Of a stretch of 64,000 nt of DNA, positions 8,730 to 18,228 are shown piece by piece. This stretch comes from Paenibacillus sp. FSL K6-0276 (GTDB lineage Bacteria; Bacillota; Bacilli; Paenibacillales; Paenibacillaceae). The number at the start of each line of letters is the position of its first letter. Position 1 is the first letter of the stretch. Location of the stretch: NCBI RefSeq assembly GCF_037977235.1, contig NZ_CP150276.1:2976001-3040000 (forward strand), given 5' to 3'. The position numbers and the translations under genes were made by a program. The notes beneath the pieces were generated by a model. The model made no database searches. It was not told where the DNA came from and worked only from the letters and a program-made list of their open reading frames with translations.

Positions 8730-9485
8730 ATGCTTAGTTTTAAGAATACGACATTAGAATTATCTAATAGTGGGATTGATACAGTTGTTCTATCAGTAGG
8801 CGCAACGGAGCAATTTGGGCCTAACTTACCTATGCATTTGGATACGCTTATTGCAGAGTTATATGCAGATGCTTATGGGAGAGAATTAAATGCTTACGTG
8901 TTACCTACTTTACCGTTCAATACCTCTGAAGAACATGCCAATTTCAAAGGAACAGTTACAGTAAGTCCAAATATTTTAACAAACATGTTAGAAGAAATTA
9001 TTTGTAATTTAATAAAACAAGGCTTTAGAATATTTTTGGTATGTACAGGACATGGTGGATCATATTGGGAGGGAGCATTCGTTAAACAAATCAACTATAA
9101 ATACCCTCAGATTATTTTAATTACCGCAAATCATAATAATCATAATGCATGGGAAGAGGCAGTTGAAGCGGCAGGTTTAGAAAATTTAAATGAAATGCAT
9201 GGAGGATTATTGTCCGTTTGTACTGCTATGTGGCTCTGTCCTGAGTTGGTTAAGATCAATTCAATGGGTTCAGATATCCCTTCAGATAACCGGATTTATG
9301 TAGATTATTTAGGATGGGAAAAGTTAACACAGGATGGTTGTTGGGGAAAGTTTGAAGAAGGAAATTATACTAACGAAAAACTAGCTGAAAAAGGAAAAGT
9401 ATTTTGGAATACATTTATTCAAAAAAGAACTCAAGGCTTAAAAGAAATCCTTGAAGAAGGGTATCGCCGAAAAACTCAAGGATGA
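8730..9485 (+). CDS. Creatininase-family amidohydrolase
   Basis: About 251 residues. Creatininase-superfamily metal-ligand motifs are visible: GATEQFGPNLPMHLDT near the N terminus (Glu, His, Asp), the TGHGGSYW loop, and the EMHGGLLSVCTAMW segment carrying a second Glu/His pair. Members hydrolyse cyclic or linear amide bonds (creatinine, formamides, mycofactocin precursors) with zinc or manganese; the substrate here is unknown. ATG at 8730 has AGGGAG 7 bases upstream; an upstream ATG at 8691 would overlap the promoter. More AT-rich than flanking genes. Confidence 0.85.
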   Translation: MLSFKNTTLELSNSGIDTVVLSVGATEQFGPNLPMHLDTLIAELYADAYGRELNAYVLPTLPFNTSEEHANFKGTVTVSPNILTNMLEEIICNLIKQGFRIFLVCTGHGGSYWEGAFVKQINYKYPQIILITANHNNHNAWEEAVEAAGLENLNEMHGGLLSVCTAMWLCPELVKINSMGSDIPSDNRIYVDYLGWEKLTQDGCWGKFEEGNYTNEKLAEKGKVFWNTFIQKRTQGLKEILEEGYRRKTQG

Positions 9486-9537
9486 TTCTCTACGATAAAC
9501 TTTAGTTGGTACTTCATTTTTGAGAGGAGATAGAGGA

Positions 9538-10038
9538 ATGGATAAAGATCTGATAATCGGGGATGTTTTGCAGGAGTTAGCTGGTACGCGTCGTATGCTG
9601 GAGAAGCTGCCGCAGGAGCATATGACATGGAAACCACATGAAAAGTCAATGAGTCTCGGTGGGCTGTCCACACACCTTGTCAATCTGCTGAACTGGCAAT
9701 CAGCAATTCTTCTTCACTCGGAGTTTGATTTGGCGTCTGTGCCATATCGAAGAGAAGCACTAGAGAGCCCCGCCGCGGTTCTGCAAGAGTTCGATATGAG
9801 CGCTCGCGAGATTGAAAAATTAATTTCTGAAAGCAATGTGGAGACGCTTGGTACGGAGTGGACACTACGTAATGGCACAGAGGTCATCCGCCGTCAGTCA
9901 CGGGCAGTCGCGCTTCGTACCATCGGACTGAATCACATGATTCACCACCGGGCACAGCTTGGGGTATACTTCCGGCTTCTAAATATACCAGTACCGGGCC
10001 TTTACGGCCCCTCGGCAGATGAGTTAGCCAACACTTAG
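9538..10038 (+). CDS. DinB-family (YfiT-like) putative metal-dependent enzyme
   Basis: About 166 residues forming the DinB four-helix bundle. The three metal-ligand histidines are visible: STHLVNLLNW, then the first and last His of NHMIHHRAQLGVYFR. The C terminus VPGLYGPSADE is characteristic of this subgroup. Some members are bacillithiol-dependent transferases; the target here is unknown. AGGAG 8 bases before ATG 9538 supports that start over 9520. It lies 52 bases after the creatininase-family gene with no terminator seen between, so the two are probably cotranscribed. Confidence 0.85.
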   Translation: MDKDLIIGDVLQELAGTRRMLEKLPQEHMTWKPHEKSMSLGGLSTHLVNLLNWQSAILLHSEFDLASVPYRREALESPAAVLQEFDMSAREIEKLISESNVETLGTEWTLRNGTEVIRRQSRAVALRTIGLNHMIHHRAQLGVYFRLLNIPVPGLYGPSADELANT

Positions 10039-10077
10039 TAAGTGATTTCATTTCTTAACGATTTAAGGATCGGAAAG

Positions 10078-10106
10078 TTGAAAAAAACAAATCGGCATGA
10101 TAACAT
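10078..10106 (+). promoter_or_regulatory. Promoter of the ABC-F leader transcript
   Basis: TTGAAA (10078-10083), 17-bp spacer, TAACAT (10101-10106) with TG one base upstream (TGATAACAT), an extended -10. It would start a leader of about 245 nucleotides. Confidence 0.55.
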
Positions 10107-10163
10107 GGATACAAATTAATGATCGGAGTTGAAAAGTATAGTGTAGTAATTATCTTGCGTCCT

Positions 10164-10265
10164 ATGATGAATAAAACAACAAAAACGGTTTATTTCGTTT
10201 GTTTTATTTTTTGTATGCAAGAAAGTTACTACTTCTTTTCACTCGAACAATATATCCTTATCTAA
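10164..10265 (+). CDS. Candidate 33-codon leader peptide (uORF) of the ABC-F gene
   Basis: ATG ATG start at 10164, TAA at 10263-10265. The peptide is rich in aromatic and hydrophobic residues (TVYFVCFIFC, then SYYFFS), as in stalling leader peptides. No clear Shine-Dalgarno lies upstream, which weakens the case. The coding stretch 10218-10230 (CAAGAAAGTTACT) is exactly complementary to 10311-10323 in the downstream terminator, so ribosome position could decide the leader fold. Confidence 0.45.
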   Translation: MMNKTTKTVYFVCFIFCMQESYYFFSLEQYILI

Positions 10266-10299
10266 CTCCATTTGGGGCTAGATTTGTTGTATTTATTTG

Positions 10300-10338
10300 A
10301 GTCACAAGAAAGTAACTTTCTTGTGGCTTTTATTTTTT
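10300..10338 (+). terminator. Leader (attenuator) terminator ahead of the ABC-F gene
   Basis: AGTCACAAGAAAG (10300-10312) pairs with CTTTCTTGTGGCT (10316-10328), a 13-bp stem with one G-U, followed by TTTATTTTTT. It sits between the promoter and the Shine-Dalgarno at 10344-10350. The competing partner at 10218-10230 can pair over 13 bases with its 3' arm, giving an anti-terminator. Confidence 0.8.
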
Positions 10339-10358
10339 CAATACAGGAGGATAATTTT

Positions 10359-11837
10359 ATGTCATTAATAAATGTAACAAATCTAACCTTTACCTATGAA
10401 GGTAGCTACGATAACATCTTTGAGAATGTAAACTTTCAAATCGATACCGATTGGAAATTAGGGTTTACTGGAAGAAACGGAAGAGGGAAGACCACCTTTC
10501 TGAGTTTATTGTTTGGAAAATATGAATACAACGGTAATATTTCTGCTCATGTCACTTTTGAATATTTTCCTTTCCAGGTGGATAACAAGGAGCTTAATAC
10601 CATTGATGTGATCAGCGAGATTTTTCCGGATTATATTCATTGGAAATTAATGCGTGAACTTTCATTATTAAAGGTTTCTGAAGATGTGCTGTATCGACCC
10701 TTTGATTCATTGTCTAACGGAGAGCAGACGAAAGTGCTGTTAGCCACATTATTCATTAAGGAAAATAGTTTCCTATTGATCGACGAACCCACCAATCATC
10801 TGGACATGACGGCAAGAAAGCTAGTCAGTGATTATCTCAATACGAAAAGTGGATATATCCTGGTATCTCACGATAGATCCTTTCTTGATAATTGTGTAGA
10901 CCATATTTTGTCCATTAATAAGACCAATATAGAGATTCAAAAAGGTAATTTTTCTAGCTGGTGGGAGAATAAAGTCAGACAAGATAACTTTGAGCTAGCA
11001 GAGGACGAGAAACTTAGAAGAGACATTAAACGCTTATCTGCTTCTTCTAAAAGGACAGGCAACTGGTCACACGAAGTGGAAAAAACAAAAAACGGTACGA
11101 GAAATTCCGGCTCTAAAGTTGATAAAGGCTATATTGGCCACAAGGCTGCTAAAATGATGAAACGTTCTAAAGCCATTGAACAAAGACAAAATTCTGCTAT
11201 CAACGAAAAGTCAAAGCTTCTTAAAAATAACGAGAATTCTGAGAACTTAGAGATTACACAGCTTGCATATCATAAACAACAGCTTGCTGAACTGGATAAT
11301 ATATCGATATTTTACAGCGAGAAGAGGGTTTGTAATGATATAAGCTTTTCTATTGAGCAGGGTGAGCGAATTGCGCTTTCAGGTAAAAATGGCTCAGGAA
11401 AATCGAGTATTATCAAACTGATCTGTGGTGAGGATATAGATTATAAAGGCACCTTCAAAAAAGATAGCCAGCTTATCATTTCCTACGTATCGCAGGATAC
11501 TTCGGATTTACAGGGCAATTTATCAGACTATGCTAGAGATAATGAGATTGATGAAAGTCTGTTTAAATCTATTTTAAGAAAGCTTGATTTTTCTAGAGTC
11601 CAATTTGAGAAAGATATATCTAGGTATAGCGGCGGCCAAAAGAAGAAAGTGCTGATTGCCAAAAGTCTAAGCGAGAAAGCTCATTTATATGTGTGGGATG
11701 AACCGCTTAATTTTATTGATGTTATTTCACGTATGCAAATTGAAGAACTATTGCTTGAATACACGCCAACTCTTGTTTTCGTGGAGCATGATCGGAAATT
11801 TTGCAACAATGTTGCTACGAAGATCGTTGAACTTTAA
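10359..11837 (+). CDS. Lsa-type ABC-F ribosomal protection protein
   Basis: About 492 residues with two ABC domains and no membrane segment. Domain 1: Walker A GRNGRGKTT, signature LSNGEQTK, Walker B FLLIDEPTNHLD. Charged inter-domain linker (~200-300). Domain 2: Walker A GKNGSGKSS, signature YSGGQKKK, Walker B LYVWDEPLNF. The GRNGRGKTT and WDEPLN(F/Y) forms and overall order match the Lsa group, which displaces lincosamides, streptogramin A and pleuromutilins from the ribosome. ATG 10359 has CAGGAGG upstream. The attenuator leader fits drug-inducible expression. Known ABC-F resistance genes in soil Firmicutes are often intrinsic, so no recent transfer needs to be assumed. Confidence 0.88.
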   Translation: MSLINVTNLTFTYEGSYDNIFENVNFQIDTDWKLGFTGRNGRGKTTFLSLLFGKYEYNGNISAHVTFEYFPFQVDNKELNTIDVISEIFPDYIHWKLMRELSLLKVSEDVLYRPFDSLSNGEQTKVLLATLFIKENSFLLIDEPTNHLDMTARKLVSDYLNTKSGYILVSHDRSFLDNCVDHILSINKTNIEIQKGNFSSWWENKVRQDNFELAEDEKLRRDIKRLSASSKRTGNWSHEVEKTKNGTRNSGSKVDKGYIGHKAAKMMKRSKAIEQRQNSAINEKSKLLKNNENSENLEITQLAYHKQQLAELDNISIFYSEKRVCNDISFSIEQGERIALSGKNGSGKSSIIKLICGEDIDYKGTFKKDSQLIISYVSQDTSDLQGNLSDYARDNEIDESLFKSILRKLDFSRVQFEKDISRYSGGQKKKVLIAKSLSEKAHLYVWDEPLNFIDVISRMQIEELLLEYTPTLVFVEHDRKFCNNVATKIVEL

Positions 11838-11901
11838 TTAAGATGAAGAAATGTAAGGGAAGTCGGCAGCGTTTATCTGTCGGCTCAGACTGTAGACAGC
11901 T

Positions 11902-11937
11902 AGGGTTTCAGAACTTGTCCCTAAGTTCTGAAACCCT
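11902..11937 (+). terminator. Perfect 15-bp stem-loop after the ABC-F gene
   Basis: AGGGTTTCAGAACTT (11902-11916) and AAGTTCTGAAACCCT (11923-11937) are exactly complementary with a 6-base loop; the downstream tract is only moderately T-rich. Confidence 0.65.
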
Positions 11938-12056
11938 ATTATTATCCTTTTATGAAGAAGGACAATGAAAGTTTATCACACACAACGTACAGATGTGTTT
12001 GCCGAATTTGCGCGTACACCCTCTAAGTGGATACTTGCCTAAAGAAAGTAGGTAGT

Positions 12057-12677
12057 TTACATATTTGCATGCGTTCTCTTATATAAAACTGCTATTGCCG
12101 CTGTTATAAGGATCATACCCATAAAAGCGGGTGCGGCATGACCAAGTGATACATAGATTTGACCTCCAATAATAGGACCAATCATTCTTGCTAAAGCCTG
12201 AATAGATTGGCTACCTCCTTGAATCCTTCCTTGTTCACTAGAATCGACAGACTTGGAGAGCATCCCATTGAATGAAGGCCCAAAGATGGAATCACCAAAA
12301 CCAAAAATAAACATTCCAGCGATAAAAAGAGGATAGAATGAGAACAAAGAAGATAGCGCAATAAGACTGTAGCCTATAATCTCCGAAACCATTCCTAGAA
12401 TTGCTATCTGTTTATCACTAAGTCTTTTCAAAAGCTTTGGCATTATGAAACCTTGTGAAATGATGTCTTGGAGACCCATAATTGAAAACATAAGTCCGAT
12501 TAGTGCAGGCTTCCAACTGAAAGTATCCATTGTAAATTGTGAAAAAACTGCCTGTAAAGATCCGTTGGGTATCCAAAGTAAGAACGCTGAGACAAGTAGC
12601 CTATTTAAGTTTTTCATGGAAAGTAAATTTGCGAGCTGTGTAAATGGATTCTTTCTTACAAAGGTAATCTCCTTTTT
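12057..12677 (-). pseudogene. C-terminal half of a TetA-like MFS drug/H+ antiporter
   Basis: The open frame gives about six membrane segments matching the second half of the TCR/TetA group (NPFTQLANLL linker, then IPNGSLQAVFSQFTMDTFSW). The linker continues in frame upstream of the first ATG (12617) to about 12677 and then hits a stop, so the N-terminal six-helix half, with its conserved cytoplasmic loop, has been lost. Almost certainly nonfunctional. Its 5' end abuts another broken gene, suggesting a deletion that removed the sequence between them. Confidence 0.75.
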
Positions 12678-12723
12678 GTTTCCATTCCAACAATATTAAA
12701 TTAATTATTTTAGGAATTGAGAG

Positions 12724-13093
12724 ATGCTTAGTGTACTTATAGTGGATGATGAATATGAGATTCGTGAAGGACTAAGGAATCGCTTTCATTGGGAGGATTA
12801 CAATATTACAGAGGTTTTTGCTGATTATCACATATATCAAGATGAACCGCATGTCTGGTCTGGAATTCCTTAGCGCCTTATCTACCGAAGAGGACTATAA
12901 GCCTGAGAAGATTATTGTAAATGGTTATGATGATTTTGAACTGGTCAAGCAGGCCATGAAAATAGGGGTATGCGATTATATTTTGAAACCGATCAATCTG
13001 GATGAACTAGGTAAAATGGTAGATAAAGCGATAGAGAAGAAGAATCCGCATGAGAAGGAACTGATACTTTCCGGGAATTGTTTTCTTGAATAG
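12724..13093 (+). pseudogene. Broken YesN-type response regulator (receiver domain only)
   Basis: ATG at 12724 opens a receiver (MLSVLIVDDEYEIREGLRNR) that runs into a stop at about 12872; the second half of the receiver continues in another frame (MNRMSGLEFLSAL, then NGYDDFELVKQAMK and DYILKPINLDELG) to a stop at 13091-13093. The region holding the phosphoacceptor Asp is lost at the frame change and the C-terminal AraC DNA-binding domain is absent. The Shine-Dalgarno is still present. A decayed regulator beside the GH3 gene it may once have controlled. Confidence 0.75.
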
Positions 13094-13328
13094 ATTGATT
13101 TTAGGTGCAAATACCTATATATTCAACTTAATTTACAATTTCATGGCTTGCCTAGTTATTAAATTAGTGGATCTTCAGACCAATATAATTATATTAATAA
13201 AGTTAATTATTATATATATTCCAGTTTTCCAATGTACTATAATGATATAGATGAATTTTTAGGATGTTATTAAAGAAATGAAGATTTCAAGAAACAACCT
13301 ATAGAATTGAACAATAGGAGGAAATAAA

Positions 13329-16118
13329 ATGAGCACACAGAATGTGGGAATCCCATTAGAAGGTTTTGCAGAATTTAGCCGGACAGTAGCCGCAGAAGGT
13401 GCGGTACTAGTGAAGAATGACAATCAGGTGCTTCCGCTTGGCGAAGGCGATAATGTTGCGATTTTTGGCAGATCCCAAGTGAATTATTATCGCAGTGGTA
13501 CAGGTTCAGGCGGTAGTGTCCATGTTACTTATACGACTAATTTATTGGACGGTCTTCGCAGTAAGAAGAACTTTACAGTTAACGAAGAACTGGCTGCTGT
13601 CTATGAAAAGTGGATTGAGCAGAATCCATTTGATAATGGTGGAGGCGCATGGGCTGCAGAACCTTGGCATCAGAAGGAAATGTCTTTAAGCGATGAATTG
13701 GTATCCGAGGCTAGAAGCAAATCGAACAAGGCTATCCTTGTGATCGGACGCACGGCAGGAGAAGATCAGGATAATGCCGATGCACCGGGCAGCTACCAAT
13801 TAACAAGTGATGAAAAGGCAATGTTGAAGCAGGTAACTACATATTTTGAGCAAACAATAGTTGTCCTGAATGTCTCGAATATTATTGATATGAACTGGAT
13901 GAACGAAAAAAGCTTTAAATATCCGATTTCGTCTGTCATCTATTCATGGCAAGGTGGTATGGAAGGCGGAAATGCGATTGCTGATGTGCTGTCTGGAGAG
14001 GTAACTCCGAGCGGTAAACTGACGGATACAATCGCTTATTCCATCAATGATTACCCATCAACACAGAATTACGGCAATGAATTTACGAACATGTATCAGG
14101 AAGATATCTATGTGGGATATCGTTATTTCGAGACATTTTGCCCGGATAAGGTTCAGTATGAATTTGGTTATGGGTTATCCTATACAACATTTAGTATCAA
14201 GCCAGAAGAAGCTAAGCTTATTACCAAAGAAGGCGAGCTTTATATTGAAGTCGGCGTAACCGTTACCAATACAGGAACTACCTTTGCTGGAAAAGAGGTT
14301 GTTCAGGTCTATTATGAAGCTCCGCAAGGTAAGCTGGGAAAACCAAGTAAAGCTCTGGTGACATTCGGCAAGACAAAAGTTCTTGAGCCGGGCGAAGCTC
14401 AGCGTCTTACCGTGAGTTTCTCTGTTCATTCGATGGCTTCCTATGATGACGCAGGTGTGACAGGGCATCCTTCTGCCTATGTACTCGAAGAAGGTACGTA
14501 CTGCTTGTATGTGGGAACTAGTGTTAAACAAGTGGTGGAAGTCGGTGTTGAGGGTAAAGATGGCTACGTCGTAGAAACTCTTCAAGTTGTAGAGCAGTTG
14601 CAAGAAGCTCTTGCACCAACAGAAAACTTTACGAGAATGATGCCTGGCGCTCGGAAAGCAGACGGTTCGTATGAGATCGCTTATGTAGAAGTTCCTAGAC
14701 GCAAGATTTCGTTAGCTGAGCGGATCGAGAACAATCTTCCAGAGACGATTTCACAAACAGGAAATAAAGGATATAAATTAAGAGATGTGTATGAACGGAA
14801 AGTTAGTATGGAAGCCTTTATTGCGCAGCTTAGTGATGAGGATTTGGCTGCAATTGTACGTGGTGAAGGGATGAGCAGTCCTTTAGTTACACCGGGCACG
14901 GCTTCTGCATTTGGAGGCGTAAGTGACAGTTTATTTAATCTCGGAATTCCAGTGGCATGTACGGCTGATGGTCCTTCAGGAATTCGTATGGATAGCGGAG
15001 CTAAGGCTACTCAAGTTGCTATCGGAACGCTTCTTGCAGCAACTTGGAATGCGGAGTTGGTAGAAGAGCTTTATGTTATGGAAGGTCAAGAGTTGTTAAG
15101 AAATAACGTGGATTCCTTGCTTGGACCTGGCCTTAATATCCGACGCAGCCCGCTTAATGGGCGTAACTTTGAGTATTTTTCAGAAGATCCGTTGATCTCT
15201 GGGGTATTTGCCGCTGCATGTACTCGGGGTATTTTGAAAGGCGGATCTACCGCTACGATGAAGCATTTCGCTTGTAACAATCAGGAGAAACATCGTAGTA
15301 AGGTAAACGCCGTGGTATCTGAACGTGCGCTTCGTGAGATTTATTTGAAAGGTTTTGAAATCGCGGTGAAGCAGGGCGGTTCGAATTCTATAATGACCTC
15401 CTACAATCCAGTTAACGGACATTGGGCGGCTTCTAATTATGATTTGAACACCACTATTCTTCGTGGGGAGTGGGGCTTTAAAGGGATTGTAATGACTGAC
15501 TGGTGGGCGATTATGAATGATGTGGTTAACGGCGGACCAGCAGATCGGAAATTTACAAACTGGATGGTTCGTGCACAAAACGACCTCTATATGGTTGTAG
15601 CTAACTATGGTGCAGAAATTAACGGATGGAATGATAACACCATTGAGTCCTTGGAAAATGGTACGTTAACCCGAGGAGAGCTGCAACGTTCTGCCATTAA
15701 CATTTGTGAGTTTATTATGAATGCACCTGTGTTCTCTAGAAAACAGGAAATTGTAGAAACAGTTGAGTCCTTCAAAGCTAATCCCTCACTTACTGGAGAA
15801 CAAGCTCAATCATTATCTAACAATCCACAGGTTAAACCAGTCGTTACAGGATCGACAAGCTTTAAAGTGGAACAGGCTGGTCAATACCGGATCCTGGTGC
15901 ATATCATGTCAACGGAACCTGAGCTGGCTCAAAGCGCTTGTAATGTGACTGTGAATGATCAATTGATGACAACCATTCAAACGAATGGTACTGAAGGTCA
16001 ATGGATTAGACAAAAGCTTGTGAAAGTTGAACTCGAAGCAGGTATGTATGAAATGAAATTGGAGTTCATCAAGCCAGGTTTGCAGATCGATTGGATCGAA
16101 TTTAATAAAATCGACTAA
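13329..16118 (+). CDS. GH3 beta-glucosidase with inverted domain order
   Basis: 929 residues. Normal GH3 order is TIM barrel, alpha/beta sandwich, fibronectin III. Here the sandwich comes first (~15-290), then Fn3 (~300-380), then the TIM barrel (~500-790) with IPVACTADGPSGIRM, KHFACNNQE and the nucleophile Asp724 in GIVMTDWW, then a C-terminal beta-sandwich resembling CBM6 (~840-929). This permuted layout is known in Ruminococcus albus and Butyrivibrio beta-glucosidases. No signal peptide, so it acts on imported oligosaccharides. AGGAGG before the ATG. Own terminator. Confidence 0.9.
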   Translation: MSTQNVGIPLEGFAEFSRTVAAEGAVLVKNDNQVLPLGEGDNVAIFGRSQVNYYRSGTGSGGSVHVTYTTNLLDGLRSKKNFTVNEELAAVYEKWIEQNPFDNGGGAWAAEPWHQKEMSLSDELVSEARSKSNKAILVIGRTAGEDQDNADAPGSYQLTSDEKAMLKQVTTYFEQTIVVLNVSNIIDMNWMNEKSFKYPISSVIYSWQGGMEGGNAIADVLSGEVTPSGKLTDTIAYSINDYPSTQNYGNEFTNMYQEDIYVGYRYFETFCPDKVQYEFGYGLSYTTFSIKPEEAKLITKEGELYIEVGVTVTNTGTTFAGKEVVQVYYEAPQGKLGKPSKALVTFGKTKVLEPGEAQRLTVSFSVHSMASYDDAGVTGHPSAYVLEEGTYCLYVGTSVKQVVEVGVEGKDGYVVETLQVVEQLQEALAPTENFTRMMPGARKADGSYEIAYVEVPRRKISLAERIENNLPETISQTGNKGYKLRDVYERKVSMEAFIAQLSDEDLAAIVRGEGMSSPLVTPGTASAFGGVSDSLFNLGIPVACTADGPSGIRMDSGAKATQVAIGTLLAATWNAELVEELYVMEGQELLRNNVDSLLGPGLNIRRSPLNGRNFEYFSEDPLISGVFAAACTRGILKGGSTATMKHFACNNQEKHRSKVNAVVSERALREIYLKGFEIAVKQGGSNSIMTSYNPVNGHWAASNYDLNTTILRGEWGFKGIVMTDWWAIMNDVVNGGPADRKFTNWMVRAQNDLYMVVANYGAEINGWNDNTIESLENGTLTRGELQRSAINICEFIMNAPVFSRKQEIVETVESFKANPSLTGEQAQSLSNNPQVKPVVTGSTSFKVEQAGQYRILVHIMSTEPELAQSACNVTVNDQLMTTIQTNGTEGQWIRQKLVKVELEAGMYEMKLEFIKPGLQIDWIEFNKID

Positions 16119-16140
16119 TTTTCTTTTTATAGAAGAAATG

Positions 16141-16167
16141 AACCGCGAAGAAATTCGCGGTTTTTTT
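16141..16167 (+). terminator. Intrinsic terminator of the GH3 gene
   Basis: AACCGCGAA (16141-16149) pairs with TTCGCGGTT (16154-16162), then a run of seven T starting within the stem. Confidence 0.88.
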
Positions 16168-16204
16168 GGCATTGAGCAAGTTAAAGCCTTATGTGTAAAA
16201 GCTT

Positions 16205-18097
16205 CTACAATTCTCCGTATTTCTTTCTATAGTGACTCAGCGTGACTAGTGGCCAGATGTATCTGTAACTGTGATAGTTGGAATAGAAATTACCGGGAAG
16301 ACCAGCGCCTGTCGGATAAGAGCTCTTCCAATCGTCTTCGTTCATAGATGATATTAGTCTTTGGATTCCTCGATCTACCGCAGGTGTAGGTTCCGGTTGA
16401 ACTGCGATGAGTGCGTCAAGCGCCCATGCGGTTTGGGAAGGTGTGCTCTTACCCAAAGGCACATATTGCAATAACCGATCACTGTGACAGGACTCCCCCC
16501 AACCACCGTCCGAGTTCTGAATGCTTAGGAGCCATTTCACTCCTTTTTGCAAGGTATCATGATTGATTGGTAGGCCAACTGCTTGTAAACCTGTTAATGC
16601 AGCCCAGGTTCCATAGATGTAACAAACTCCCCATCTTCCGTACCAAGAACCATCCTTCTCCTGATACTGAATCAGCCATTTCACACCTCGCTCTATGAAT
16701 TCATTCCGCGTCTCAAGTCCGGCAAAGTTCCCTAGATACTCTAAGGTACGCCCGGTTAGATCTGCCTCCGAGGGATCAATGGCAGCAGATTTGGCACCAT
16801 CGATAGCGAGCCAAGTGAGCATTTCTTTATTGGTATTTTTTTCGAATGCTGGCCAGCCGCCATCTTTATTCTGCATAGTCAGCACCCAATTCAGTCCGCG
16901 ATTCCATGATTCTAGATAGGACGGTTGAGCTATTGATAAACTTCGTATGGCTCTTAAAGCTGCGGTTGTGTCATCCACATCCGGATTAATCGTATTAGAT
17001 TCTGAGAATCCCCATCCCCCGGGAGCCGTATCCGGATTATGAATGCTCCAATCAGCAGTTTTATTCTGCTGTCTGGACAGCAGATACGAAGCAGCGCGTT
17101 TAATCGTGATAAGGTCATCGGGAATTTGTGCTTCCTGCAAAGCATAGATGATTAGAGCCGTATCCCATATGGTAGATGGGGAGTTTTGAATTGTTGTGTT
17201 ACTTTCAGAACGGCATTGCATCGCGGTAAGCCCATCTATGGCATTCGTAATCAGAGGATGCTGCTGATCATAATCCAGAGCCAGCAGAGCAAACACCATG
17301 AGAATTGTACTGCTGGCGTAGCTGTACAGTGTCCCGTCGGATTCAATCCGCTGGAGCATGAACTGTTCTGCTTTGGTTCGGGCGACTTCGTGAATGTAAC
17401 GAGGACTTCCAAGAAGTCTATTTAGGCCAGAGTGTATAACGTCCTGCAGCTCTTGATATCCACGGGAAGTAGGTTCATCTGCTTCAATACGAGTGTCTAT
17501 GAGATCAGACAGATCAGGAGCATTAGCTGTTGAGATTGTGAAACGTCGATCGGCCATAATGAGCATAGGCGTGAGATGCACTCTTGAGTAGCCTGAGAAT
17601 TCAAAATAGTTAATAGGAAAATAAGCTGGGAATAGCAAAACTTCTAGAGGAATCGAAGAGATCGATAAAGGCCACTTGCTCTGTCCTGTAGCTGCAAGGA
17701 TGACTCTAGTTAAGATGCTAGTAACTTTCCCAATCCCACCTTTGGATTGAATATAATGCTTTGCACGTACCATCGGCTCATCTGTCACCTTACTGTACCC
17801 AGAGTAGAGAAGGGCGTAGTAGGCTTCAACTGAGGTAGATAAGTTTCCGTCTTCTTCATCTCTATACAATTGCCAGAATCCAGCTGGCTGTTGCTCAGCA
17901 AGTATACGATCATGTAGCTGCCTAACCAGAGCTTCATTCTGTACGTTCAATATCCGGAAGAGGATGATAACATATGCATCGATAACGATTCCATTCTCAA
18001 AACAAAAATGCCAAGATCCATCTTGATGCTGTTGATCAATCAGGAATGCTGTTAAACGCTCGATCTCTTTATCTACTGTGCTCAGTATATGATTCAT
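16205..18097 (-). CDS. sqhC: Sporulenol synthase / squalene-hopene cyclase family
   Basis: About 630 residues, the length of Bacillus subtilis SqhC. Class II terpene cyclase: catalytic acid motif DVDDTTAAL, multiple QW repeats (QQHQDGSWHFCFE, QNKDGGWPAFE, QEKDGSWYGRWG, QNSDGGWGES) and the YIYGTWAALTGLQAVG segment. In B. subtilis the enzyme cyclises tetraprenyl-beta-curcumene to sporulenol in spores; hopene synthesis from squalene is the alternative. ATG at 18097 (MNHILSTV) is chosen because GGAGG lies about 10 bases upstream; a longer in-frame start at 18133 exists. No squalene-forming gene is adjacent. Confidence 0.88.
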   Translation of the reverse strand: MNHILSTVDKEIERLTAFLIDQQHQDGSWHFCFENGIVIDAYVIILFRILNVQNEALVRQLHDRILAEQQPAGFWQLYRDEEDGNLSTSVEAYYALLYSGYSKVTDEPMVRAKHYIQSKGGIGKVTSILTRVILAATGQSKWPLSISSIPLEVLLFPAYFPINYFEFSGYSRVHLTPMLIMADRRFTISTANAPDLSDLIDTRIEADEPTSRGYQELQDVIHSGLNRLLGSPRYIHEVARTKAEQFMLQRIESDGTLYSYASSTILMVFALLALDYDQQHPLITNAIDGLTAMQCRSESNTTIQNSPSTIWDTALIIYALQEAQIPDDLITIKRAASYLLSRQQNKTADWSIHNPDTAPGGWGFSESNTINPDVDDTTAALRAIRSLSIAQPSYLESWNRGLNWVLTMQNKDGGWPAFEKNTNKEMLTWLAIDGAKSAAIDPSEADLTGRTLEYLGNFAGLETRNEFIERGVKWLIQYQEKDGSWYGRWGVCYIYGTWAALTGLQAVGLPINHDTLQKGVKWLLSIQNSDGGWGESCHSDRLLQYVPLGKSTPSQTAWALDALIAVQPEPTPAVDRGIQRLISSMNEDDWKSSYPTGAGLPGNFYSNYHSYRYIWPLVTLSHYRKKYGEL

Positions 18098-18159
18098 TCC
18101 TTTAGTACCTCCGAAGTCCTTCATTTTTAGCATTATATGATGGAAGAGAGGGTGAAATG

Positions 18160-18200
18160 AAAAAGGACTGTAAAGTTGCTTTATGCAACCTCACAGCCCT
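18160..18200 (-). terminator. Terminator of the OsmC gene
   Basis: On the minus strand AGGGCTGT...GTTGC pairs with GCAAC...ACAGTCCT and runs into TTTTTC. Confidence 0.75.
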
Positions 18201-18228
18201 ATATACATTAGGCTAGATATTCAATAAT

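Noticed and set aside
10169..10213. AT-only hairpin AATAAAACAA / TTGTTTTATT in the ABC-F leader as a second terminator
   Set aside because: The stem has almost no GC pairs and a long loop; the downstream 10300-10338 hairpin is far stronger.
12445..12699. 84-codon ORF antisense to the MFS remnant
   Set aside because: Shadow of the minus-strand membrane protein; no ribosome binding site or family match.
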